This document shows positions 10,906 through 22,413 of a stretch of 64,000 nt of DNA, piece by piece. This stretch comes from Chrysomallon squamiferum. Taxonomy: Eukaryota; Mollusca; Gastropoda; Neomphalida; Peltospiridae. The notes beneath the pieces are model-generated. The model did no database searches and was not told the DNA's origin. It saw nothing but the letters and a program-made list of their open reading frames with translations. A program made the translations under genes and the position numbers. The DNA lies in NCBI GenBank assembly GCA_012295275.1, contig CM022672.1, positions 284,943 to 348,942 of the forward strand, written 5' to 3'. Each line of letters starts with the position of its first letter. Within the stretch, counting starts at the first letter, position 1.

Positions 10906-13900
10906 TTACTCCAAACCAAACCCCTCAGCATTCTGTATAGCAGCAGTAAGTTTCTGTCTCAGAATTCGCTTACTTTTGTATGCTGGCAGGACAAGCTGAT
11001 TAAAACAAGTGTGGGCCATTGGTAATCTGAAAACAGAACACAAATAACAGCAATCAGAGAATTTTTAATTCTGAAATGTTTTTTTGAAAAAAGGGAGCTC
11101 CTGCACATACAATGAACAAAGTTTATATTATAGACAGAGATATAATTATTATTATGAACAAACAGACAGCTATTTCAAACTAACAGTTCCTGTCCAGATA
11201 CACGTGTGATCTTAAAAGACATCTCGGACATTCCTCCGACAGGGATTCTATCACTTCCTGTTGTGAACAGAAGCAGCTTCTTCTGCAGGTCACTCGGCCA
11301 CGACAGCACAACATCCCAGAAAAACCTGAAAATACAACAACAATTTATTTCACTTTTTTTAAGAAACAGTTTTCATCCTGTTCTAAATTTTACAACCTAA
11401 TAAAATCCTATAAACAAATCAGAAGGAATGAATAATTAACAATATTGCAGTACATTTTCATTATTAACAGTTGTTACAAAATATTTTACATAATGAGATG
11501 AGAGAAGAAACATGTCAAACTGAGAAACTTTTCACCATGTTTTTGTGTACGACACGTACATCACTATAAATGAACAAGCTATTGTACAGACATGTAGGAA
11601 CTAAAAATACATTTTATAAACATATTTTTCTTATAAATGAACACGGTACTATTTTCAAAGAGGAGAGTTTTGCTGAGTTTTCTTACTTGATGGTGTGGTC
11701 TTGTGCTGAGTAGCCGTCATACACAGTCACTTTCTTCAACTCAGACATGTCCAGCGTTGGACTGCCACACACCAACATTTCAACTTCTTCAGGCCGCAGC
11801 ATCTGTTGACATATTTAAACTGCTTTTAGCTTCTTTGTTTTTATAATACAACACATTTGTGATTTTCTTCAATTCATGTCTGTTTCAGAATGCATGCATG
11901 TTTTTTATTTGAAAAAAATAACTGAGATACATGAATAATTATGTTTATTAAAAAACAAACATGTAACTCACAATAAGAGCATTAGATGCACACACACTGT
12001 GGAAACCATGATAGAAAGCTTGGAACTGTGGGTAAACTGATCTGTTGAGAACCCAATCCACATACAACTGAACATACTCTGAAAAATAGTCAAACTTTTA
12101 CTTTATTTGCTTTCAGTTTAACACCAGGCAATATATGACTATTACTTATTTTACATATTTACTTAAAAAGTAAATGATGCATCAAGGTTTACTGTAAAAA
12201 TAATATTGGACTAGAATCATACCTGTCAAATAATAAATAAAAATATGCTTTGAATGGATTTTCTAGACATAAATTAAAAACAATTTACCTATTTTATTTT
12301 CATCTGAAACTGAAATGTTTTCTCCACCAGGTTTCAGAGGCAGAGTCTTCATTCCACCAAACTGAGTCTGTGATATCTGAAACATAACCTCTCTCTTTTA
12401 CATAACTTTAGTGTTGTTCTTTTTCAAAATCAAATCCTTCTGACAATTAATAATTGCTGTTGCCTTTTTAAACATTAATTTTTAATGACCTGCTTCTTAG
12501 CATTTTATTCAAAAAATTTATATTAATTTTTGAAGAAAAATTTAAAATAATAACATGAGTGTTAAAACTGAATGTTTTACTCTGAACTGAGTTTTTACCT
12601 TTTAATGTTAAATGTATTTTTAGATTTTTTGATTAACTTAAAGGTAAAAATGAAATATTTCCATAAACCTGAAAAGTCAACCCAAAATCCTCCTCCACAT
12701 TTCCATCATAGTCCAACAAATCCTGTAAACCTTTAGCAATATCCTGAACACAAACAGACAGTGAAAATGAAAATGTCATAAAACAGTAATAAACAGTGTT
12801 CAAACAAAAATATAATGTTAAGGCACTGTTAGTGAAAATGTTATCAGCAGATATACACTGTTGTCAGAGTACAGTTACACCTTCATAAAATAAATATTAA
12901 AAACAGTAACAGATAATATAGAGAAGTTTACACACCAGAGAAAGAACTGTCGGTAATAACAATTTAAACACCAATTTTCAAACATAATAATTATTTACAA
13001 CAACAACATAAAAAGTATACATTATTTATCAGATCAGAAACAACAGTAAAATTCTTGAATATAACGCTTAGAAAATATTGAACTGCTATACATACAGGCT
13101 GAACCATTTTTAAGTCATCCAGAGAAAGTGGAGCAACTCCCACTGTGGCTCGTGGGTTGTTGAAAGGTACAACAGCTGGACTAAGCAGTTTCTTGTAACA
13201 GCAGGCAGGAAAATGTAAATCTAGATTGATACTGTTGTACACAGCCAGCCCCATCAACTTTCAGTGTTAGGAAACTTGTAAACAATGATTTTTAAAAAAT
13301 AATTTTTGAATAAACATTCATTTTAAAAATAAAAAACTGGTTGATAGGAGATCATTTGTATCAGGTGTGTTTGAAGAATGAGGGTATGAACAAAGAATAA
13401 CTGTCATGGGTGACAGGTAGATAAGAAAGATGTGTTTATCAGGTAGATAAGAAAGATGTGTTTATCAGGTAGATAAGAAAGATGTGTTTATCAGGTAGAT
13501 ATGAAAGATAAGTTTATCAGGTAGATATGAAAGATGTGTTTATCAGGTTGATAAAGAAAGATGTGTTTATCAGGTAGATAAGAAAGATGTGTTTATCAGG
13601 TAGATAAGAAAGATGTGTTTATCAGGTAGATAAGAAAGATGTGTTTATCAGGTAGATAAGAAAGATGTGTTTATCAGGTAGATAAGAAAGATAAGTTTAT
13701 CAGGTAGATATGAAAGATGTGTTTATCAGGTTGATAAGAAAGATGTGTTTATCAGGTAGATAAGAAAGATGTGTTTATCAGGTAGATAAGAAAGATGTGT
13801 TTATCAGGTAGATAAGAAAGATGTGTTTATCAGGTAGATAAGAAAGATGTGTTTATCAGGTAGATATGAAAGATAAGTTTATCAGGTAGATATGAAAGAT

Positions 13901-16900
13901 GTGTTTATCAGGTTGATAAGAAAGATGTGTTTATCAGGTTGATAAGAAAGATGTGTTTATCAGGTAGATAAGAAAGATGTGTTTATCAGGTAGATATGAA
14001 AGATGTGTTTATCAGGTAGATATGAAAGATAAGTTTATCAGGTAGATATGAAAGATGTGTTTATCAGGTTGATAAGAAAGATGTGTTTATCAGTATGAAA
14101 GATGTGTTTATCAGGTAGATATGAAAGATGTGTTTATCAGGTTGATAAGAAAGATGTGTTTATCAGGTAGATATGAAAGATGTGTTTATCAGGTTGATAA
14201 GAAAGACGTGTTTATCAGTATGAAAGATGTGTTTATCAGGTAGATATGAAAGACGTGTTTATCAGGTAGATATGAAAGATGTGTTTATCAGGTAGATAAG
14301 AAAGACGTGTTTATCAGGTTGATAAGAAAGATGTGTTTATCAGGTAGATATGAAAGATGTGTTTATCAGGTTGATAAGAAAGACGTGTTTATCAGGTTGA
14401 TAAGAAAGATGTGTTTATCAGGTAGATATGAAAGATGTGTTTGTCAGGTGGATATGAAAGATGTGTTTATCAGGTAACTATGAAAGATGTGTTTATCAGG
14501 TAGATAAGAAAGATGTGTTTATCAGATAGGTTTGAAAGATGTGTTTGTCACGTGGATATGAAAGATGTGTTTATCAGGTAGATATGAAAGATGTGTTTAT
14601 CAGGTTGATATGAAAGATGTGTTTATCAGATAGATATGTTTATCAGTATGAAAGATGTGTTTATCAGGTAACTATGAAAGATGTGTTTATCAGGTAGATA
14701 TGAAAGATGTGTTTATCAGGTGGCAGACATTGTGAATTTAATCATTTAACTATTTGAAACGGTCTCCATTCTGCTGAAATGAGGAATCTGGATCAGACCC
14801 TGTTAGAAATACTGAGTATAACCAGTGGTTTAACAGTGACATAGAACAGATAGTGGTGTGAAAGGATACAACTCCAACAAGGTTGAATTCCTGGTAGTTG
14901 TCACAAGGAATGGAGCTGAACCAGTACACACCAGACTTCTTGTTGTATGTGAACATTCCATAGTCAGTCTGGAAGATTTTACGTATGAGCAGCAGAAACC
15001 ATTCCTTAGTGAGTCCTCCCATGTCCAGTCCAGGCTCCCCAGCAAATGTCACCTTCAGCTTCTTCTTGAGATCATGCTGTTTGCGTGCTATCTGTAACAT
15101 TAAATTACACTTGTAACAGTACACAGACTTGTAACACTACACAGACTTCAGAAATGTGTATAAAATACTGCTACATAGATCAGAAATGTGTATAAAAATG
15201 TTGCTGTGTAAAAAAAAAAATCAATATTATTATAAATTGAAACTGTATCAAAGATCACAAGACAAGTTTCAACCACACTGATTAACAGTTGCTGTGAAAA
15301 ACTGAATTTTGTCAGACTGATAAATGTGACTAAATGACAGTGGTAAAGTGTGTAGAAGGTTTAAAAAGTTCTCACTTCGTGGAGAGAGTCAGAGACAAGA
15401 TGAGATCGACGGATGGTGAGGTTTAGAAACAACATTCCAATGTCAGGCAACTGTCGTCTCTGAACCTTTGCAACCAGACTTTTCTGTGAGGGAGAAATAC
15501 CACTGTCACATTTACATCAGCAATATCATTCAACATTTACTTCATTAATATGTCAGTAAACATTTTATTATTTTACATTTACTTCATTAATATCTCTCAG
15601 TAACCTTTGTAATATTTAACATTTACTTTAATAATAAGACTCAGTAAACCTTTTAACATTTCACAATGACTTCAAAATATTACAAATATATAAGTCACTA
15701 ATACAATATTTGATGTTCTCTACAATAACCAAAACGAATAAAAACATTAATATTCTAACTACATGCATAATGTTAGCATAAGACTTAAACTGACTGGTTA
15801 CCCACACTAAATATATGAAGTTATACCAATCAGAGCTAAAGACATTAGACAGAATGAAACAATCAGTGAGCTGACAATAAAAACATGAAACAAAACCCAC
15901 CCTGGCCATGACAATCATCTGCTGCTCTGAATCTTTCTGCAGTATGGATCTCTTTGCAGCAATACTCAGAATGAACGGATACTGACAGAATGAGAATCTG
16001 TCAAAACAACATTTCTCTAAACAAATATTTTATCACTGTAACAGTTTGAATACTTTTTAATAACAATGAAATAACTTAAAACAATTGTTTACAGTATTTA
16101 ATTAATACTATTTTTTAAACTAGTTTAATTATCACTGATGTAATTATATATATAATGAATACAAAACTAGTTATCAGCTGCATGTAGATAAACTGTTGCT
16201 ATTAAAATTAACTCATTTAAAATGTTTTTACTCGAAAAGTTAATAGATATGTATAATATATATATTGTAAATACAGTATGTAATACTTTGCATAATGTGA
16301 AATGTATAACACCATTATAACTGCAAGTCAAACAAAATATGTAAATTTTAAGAACTAAGATTCAGATACATATCCATACTACATTATAACGGTTTACCCT
16401 GAATGAGAATTAGGATTCTGCCAGGCGTAGTATTCTGCCATCAGATCCAAATGATCCAGTGAGCTGTTGTAGAAGTCAACATACGAAAACACTGGAGTAA
16501 ACATGTTGTTACTAGCATCTATAATAAACAAACATTAATACTGATGTAAACATGTTACATCTATAGTAAACATCAACACTGGTGTAAACATGTTACATCT
16601 GTAATAAATAAACATCAATACTGATGTAAACATGTTTCATCTGTAATAAACAAACATCAATACAGATGTAAACATGTTACATCTGTAATAAACATCAACA
16701 TTGGTGTAAATTTGTCACATCTGTAATAAACAAACATCAATACTGATGTAAACGTATTATTTCTCTAATAAACAAATATCAACACTGGTGTAAACATGTT
16801 ATTTCTGTAATAAACAAACATCAAACAAAACAGAAACTCAACAGAGACAAGTTGTTTTGATCCACAGAATGAACTCAAATATGTTTTGGCTAATTTTGTG

Positions 16901-19900
16901 GTCTTGTCATTCTGTTAATTTATTATTTATTTCATTGTTTTTTTTTATTTTGTATTTTACTTAAATTGTTTAAATACTCACAGAGATAAAAAGGAATGAA
17001 ATATTTTTAAATGACTTACTAAACAAAGCCATCACTTTTGTTGCACTTGGAATCCACCAGGTACACTTAGACAAGGGAGGTAAGTCCTGAGGTTTTGGAG
17101 GAAACAGTCGAACAGAAATGAAATTTTGTAGTCGATCAATTATAGCTTTCATCACTGATGGCTTCAGTCTTAAAAAATAAAAATAATATTCAATTTATAA
17201 AATACTGTCCTTCTAATATGGACAAAGAATAAATTAATATTATCAAAAATTCTGTCAAGATCCAAAAGTAAAACAATATTCTGTAAATCACACCGCTGTC
17301 CCAGAAATATTCTACAAATGTTTACCTTCTGATCCAGTGTAAAAGAAACATTCAGTAAACAGATGTTTACCTCCTGATTCAGTGTAAACGAAACATTCAG
17401 TAAACAGATGTTTACCTCCTGATCCAGTGTACCAAAAAATGGTGGTCATGGTCTGATAAAGCAGCAATTTGTCTTAGCAGGTGAGCAAATATGATGTACG
17501 TTGACTGTGATGTGAACTGTGGATTCTGAAACAAAAAAGTTACAGTTCACTGAACATACCTCCTACAGTCATACTTTGGTGCACTCCATACTACATTTCA
17601 GTAAACTTCAGCAAACTCCCAGACTCACACTAAAACATGTCTCTGTGCTGTGCATTTTTATTTGTATGAAATTCAGTCATGATTCTGGCATTTAATGTGG
17701 AAAAATAATTAAAATACCTGAAGTAGTATGAGGTACGCTCGTAGATCATCTTTACTGTGAGGCCTGAAATACAAAATACACTGTAAATATTAAACACACC
17801 TCAAACTAACAAAAACAACCACTTGTAATATAATAAATACACTGTTAACTGTGCATTATATGATTTTATATCATATCATTACAAATTATACTATAATACA
17901 CTGTGAATTAACTAATTAACTCTTACACAGTCGTTGTTATGTCACTTTACACACTATATAAATATATACTATCAGATATAATAAATTGTGTAACATACCA
18001 ACTTGTATCATGTACATTACAAGTGTTATACAATACACTGTGTATTATACCAATTTGTATCTTATACATTACAAATGTTATACAGTTTTATAAAATAATA
18101 CAATGACACTGACACAACATAAAACATAAATAATAAACGAGACTGCTTCAACATTGATACAATATTTAAAACCCCAAAAATATATACACAAACACTGATA
18201 CTGATACAACACTGAAATCTACACAAACAGCCAAGCCTAGTCTGATGTGGAAACTCAGAAATAAAAATGATTTGATAAAGTTATGTTTACTAAGAACTGT
18301 GACAACTCAGAGATGTAAGAAATCTTACATTACCCCACTGTGAGACTATTTTACAGCTGTGATTTCTATTAATGTTTTGAGCATGAATTATCATTTAATT
18401 ACTTATAAATAAAATGATTACATCTGAGATATCTGAACTGTAACTGTTACAGTATGTTACACTTTTCTTCTAAATGTGAAATGTTTCCAGTAACATGCTG
18501 TAAATTTCACAACAGATAAGAGTTTCTGACAACAAAATAGTTAAAGTTTGTGTGAAAAAAAAGGTATTTGCTTACCATATCCTGTGATCATGACTTCTTG
18601 TACGCAAAATAAAATGTTTAAATATTATACATATAAGTAGTAGTCATAACATGTGTAATTATAGCATGTGAATATACATGTATACATATACTTGCATGTG
18701 TAAGTGTGTGTGTTTATAGATAGATATATATATTGTTTGGATGGATGGATGGATGGGCTGATGGGGTGAAGGATAGACAGCCAGATATTAATAGGATAAG
18801 AAAAATCTTACCGCTTATCTTTGAGCAAACTGTTGATTATAGCCTTTAAAACATCTTTCTGTATGTCATTAGGCTGAAACAAATAATATTAACTTTAACT
18901 TAAAACATATAATTCTACTATCATATATCTAAATCACTAAGTTATTTACTAGTATCCTGTTTCTAAATCACTGTATTAATTCCTAGTACCAGTTACTAAG
19001 TAATATATACTAATATCCTATTTCTAAATCACTAAATTATTTACTGGTATCCTGTTACTAAATAATTAAATAACTTACTAGGGTCATGTTTGTACTACTT
19101 ACTAATGACAGTAAAATGTAGTAAATTTCTCCGACGTAGTCAAATTTTATACCAGGGTCATCAACAGTCTTGTATTCTTTGGATTGGTCAGTCTGGAACA
19201 CAAACATGAAACTATTATATTTTATTTTTCAGTAAACAAGTAATAAAGTTTTACTACTCAAAGAAACATTACATTTCACACACAATAACATAAATAAACA
19301 GTGGTGTGGTTAGTTAACATAAATAAACTGGTATTCATTACTTAACATAAATAAACAGTGTTGTTTTTAGTAAACATAAATAAACAGTGGTGTTGTTACA
19401 TAACATAAACAAACAGTGGTTATGTTACATAATATAAATAAACAGCAGTTTGTTACATAATAAATAGTGGTGTTGTTACATAACAATTTTTTAGTAATAT
19501 ACAAATGAAAAAGCTAAGATTTATACCTTTATTAATGAAAACAGTAAATATTGATAATTTCACAAAGACATTTATCAAATAAAATAATGGAAATATTGAT
19601 AATTGTGTAATAGAGAAAGTGATAAAGTGTAAGTGGAACACAAATGTGACATTAATGAAACTGATAATTCTAAACACACCTTGAAAGCAGCATTTAATTC
19701 AGCAAATGAGTCAAAAATTGTTGCATAGAAATCATGAAGAGATCTCCAGTTTCCTGAATTTCGACTAATCTTCACTTCCTCTCTACATAAAAAACATATA
19801 AATAATAAATGCTACAGAGATAAAAAAAAAATAAACCACATAAATATAACAACTTATAAATGTGATAATCAGCTCGGTACTGGTTTCTTAGCTTCTTTTA

Positions 19901-21402
19901 TTCAGCTGTTTAACATTCAAAGTAACATCAGCTTCCTTTTCAGTATTCAGAAATAAGTTTAAAATACTTTAGTTATTATATTGTTTAGATAATGCTTAGA
20001 TATGTTACTAACATCAGTCATTCTACTGTTTAAATAATGTTTAAATATATTAAAAATATCCTCACTTGATCTATTGTTTAGATAATGTTTAGAGAATGAT
20101 TATATAAGTTAAAATTGCTCTCAATTGTTCTGTTTAGACAAAGTTCAGATTAGCTAAAAATAATCTTAATTGTTCTACTGTTTAGATAAGTTAAAAATAA
20201 CCTCAGCTGTTCTAATGTTGCATTTTTCAAAGGATTTATGTCTTTCATCTCAACTGGAGGTGGTTCAGATGGACTATTTCGTGGAGAAACCTGAGGATTG
20301 GGGTGGGGTGTGTTTGATGGCACTGATAGATAAGATGGTTTTTTGTTAACATGTGTCAAATTTTTCTGATCTTCAATGGGAGGTAACTCTGATTTAGTTG
20401 GCATGTTGGATCCATTTGGTGTGTGACGATCTTGTGAATTGTTTGATGAAGAGCTGCCAAGGTTTTGAAAAAAATTTGCTATAGACTGCAGTCGACCACC
20501 TCGCTTGTTCTTGCCACTGGCTTCCTGAAATCATAAAATATTTTTAAAACACAGGAAAAAATCATTTTTAAAAACTGATTAAACATTTGCAAAAATATAT
20601 TTAATCTTATTCTTTTTTTATTATTATTATTATTATATTAAAATATTATTTTCTTCATCATCTTCTTATTAAATAACAATAAACTGAAGATATTAAGTTT
20701 ACAAAACTATTTTTTTAAATCTGCATAAAACAAAAGATAAAACTTTTTGTTTTCAGATAGTTTATTAATATGGTATGTATATATGTGTGGGTGTATGTAT
20801 GTATGTATGTACATGTACATATATATATATATATGAGTTCATTGCAGCTATTAAATGCATATAAACTCAGATAATGCTACATTATTGCAGGGTATTTATA
20901 TTTTTTTATTAGTAATGGCAGTCATATTTGTGTTTTTGTTTATGCGTGACGTGCTATGTGTAGCTTTTTCTTCTTATTCTTCTTCTTTTTTTATTTTTTA
21001 TTTGTTCTTCTTAATAACGGGATAAACCTAAATAAATAAATAATATTGATCTGCAGATTAATACAATGTAAACTCCAACAATTAAACCGAAAAATATGTG
21101 AATGGCTAGAGCTCTATTAAACTCATTTGACTATAAAAGAAGAACGATTTCGATACTATTCGATTACAACTCACAGGACTGTCTCTTAGATTAGGAAGTC
21201 TTGCTGCATTTTCTTGCCGGCTTCTCCTATAAGAAGGTGGTCGTTCTGCAGATTCGCGGTCATAAAAGTTTCCACAGTTCGGACAAATAGTTCGTTTTGA
21301 ACCGGCAGCTTGCGGAACGGTGTGATCGCAAGTCGGACATGTCACTGAATCCGCCACACCGCCTGCTCCGGACGACGAGGCCGCCATAACCAGAGTGCAC
21401 AT
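10906..21402 (-). CDS. HECTD2: HECTD2-type HECT E3 ubiquitin ligase
   Basis: Twenty exons on the complement: 21175-21402, 20202-20524, 19680-19782, 19103-19192, 18812-18873, 18576-18596 (microexon), 17718-17763, 17416-17525, 17020-17168, 16398-16518, 15901-15997, 15376-15483, 14870-15091, 13096-13257, 12669-12743, 12289-12376, 11972-12078, 11687-11802, 11185-11325, 10906-11026. Total 829 residues (human about 776) with every phase closing. It follows human HECTD2 from [17 protein letters not shown] to the C-terminus. The HECT domain fills roughly the last 350 residues. The catalytic Cys is about 797 in [11 protein letters not shown] and the end is EGFGLE. The N-terminus adds a zinc-ribbon-like CPTC...CPNC (22-43) and a Ser/Pro-rich linker. 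Role: transfers ubiquitin from an E2 through the Cys thioester; substrates here are unknown. An internal start at Met6 (MAASSSG) is also possible. Confidence 0.95.
13405..14725. repeat. 26-bp minisatellite, about 50 copies
   Basis: Tandem copies of a unit around gataagaaagatgtgtttat, with variants (gatatg for gataag, gacgtg for gatgtg, and short deletions). They occupy most of the intron between the two HECTD2 exons that encode the start of the HECT domain. Variant units recur in blocks, suggesting higher-order duplication. Confidence 0.95.
16497..16825. repeat. About 42-bp array seeded on the acceptor of HECTD2 exon 10
   Basis: The string gtaaacatg or a close variant starts near 16497, 16546, 16583, 16626, 16668, 16703, 16748 and 16789. 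The first copy lies within exon 10 and runs through its acceptor (minus TATTATAG|ATGCTAG). The following copies repeat the exon start together with the intron sequence ctgtaataaacaaacatcaa. Confidence 0.7.
17321..17440. repeat. 45-bp triplication of a HECTD2 donor site
   Basis: Copies begin at 17321, 17366 and 17411, exactly 45 bp apart. The third is the real exon-8 boundary (minus ATCAGGAG|GTAAAC). The other two lie in the intron and keep GAAG|GTAAA and GGAG|GTAAA. Use of either decoy would bring an immediate in-frame TAA. Confidence 0.9.
18576..18596 (-). other. HECTD2: Candidate 21-nt microexon of HECTD2
   Basis: The minus strand shows a T-rich stretch, tandem acceptor AAGAAG, 21 nt (or 18 nt from the second AG), then TATG|GTAAGC. 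It keeps the phase between exons 18812-18873 and 17718-17763 and would add SHDHRIW just before the conserved HSKDDLRAY segment. Skipping it also leaves an open frame. Confidence 0.55.
18941..19103. repeat. Degenerate 23-35 bp array repeating the exon-4 donor
   Basis: TTACTA-like cores (minus TAGTAA) lie near 18949, 18982, 19006, 19039 and 19074, ahead of the real donor of HECTD2 exon 4 (minus TTA|GTAAGT) at 19097-19102. The 19074 copy keeps a perfect GTAAGT. Confidence 0.5.
19280..19475. repeat. Short-period repeat in HECTD2 intron 3
   Basis: At least five variants of acataaataaacagtggtgt in tandem, in the intron between the exons at 19680 and 19192. No splice site is included in the unit. 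Confidence 0.75.
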
Positions 21403-21494
21403 TTGACCACTATGATTTTATTACATAATACAATTAACGTTTGTCAGCTGTTGATCAGTGGTGAAATTATCAAACCTGGAACAAGCTCTCAAAT

Positions 21495-21582
21495 GCGCCA
21501 TGTTGGATTTTAGAATAAGATGCCGTGACGTCACATGTGGAGCATCGGGCCATTGATCGGTGTGCATAATTACCATGACAAC
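21495..21582. promoter_or_regulatory. HECTD2 promoter cluster: YY1-like, CRE, E-box, X-box
   Basis: Within 200 bp upstream of the HECTD2 start: a YY1-like AACATGGCGC on the minus strand (21495-21504), a perfect CRE palindrome TGACGTCA (21526-21533), the E-box palindrome CACATGTG (21532-21539), and ATTACCATGACAAC (21569-21582), which fits the RFX X-box pattern RYYVYY-N2-RRNRAC. This is motif evidence only. Confidence 0.5.
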
Positions 21583-22351
21583 CAGCACTGTCTGTCTGTA
21601 ACAACAAACGTAACGGTTGCATTCACAGAATCATTCGATAATCCTATTTTTAAAGCAAACTAAGATCCTTACACTTGCATTTGCGTAAGCCTTCTTTCTC
21701 GATTCGGAATTTTATACACGACTGAATCTGCCTAGCTACCTCACAGAGTAATCCCAGATAAGCTCTAGGTGGTTTTGGGGGTGTCGTTTTTTTTTTTTTT
21801 TTTTTTTTTATTATTTTATTTTTTTTTTTTTTTTTGTGTGTGTGTGTGTGTGTGTGTCTGTGAATGTTTCAAGGCATCTGTTAGGTAAGTCTTATTTCAC
21901 GCCTCGCAAGATGACATGAGATATTCTTTATTATTATATTTTTTTATGCGATATTTCTCGATTTCTTTCTCGAACTGAATGTGTGGGTTGCGATATAGTT
22001 ACATTATTAAATCCTGGAAGCTGTTTCTGGTGCACAGTAAACGTAGTGTATGTATAATTTACACACTTGAATTTTTTTTACAGGTGAATAATTGTTTATG
22101 ATATAGTTAATGACAATAACTCTTTGTGTGCTCAGTCAGTATTTTATAATTTAGTGCGCACACACACAGACACACACACACACACACACAACATAAACAC
22201 TATAGATTTTATTGATTAGAAATACGAAACAACAGTGTAATAACAAAAGGCAAATATTCTCCAAAATATCTTTTGTAAATGTTTAAATAAAACTATAGAT
22301 TATCTACTTCATCATCTTTCAGAAAAAATCAAAAATCAAAAAAAATAAAAA

Positions 22352-22352
<1 letters not shown>

Positions 22353-22393
<41 letters not shown>

Positions 22394-22413
22394 ATTATTA
22401 TTATTATTATTAT
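22353..22413. repeat. (GTT)n-(ATT)n compound microsatellite
   Basis: Perfect GTT units followed by ATT units. Confidence 0.95.

Noticed and set aside
13405-14725. Regular repeats considered as a CRISPR array
   Set aside because: Units are contiguous with no unique spacers, and the context is a eukaryotic intron.
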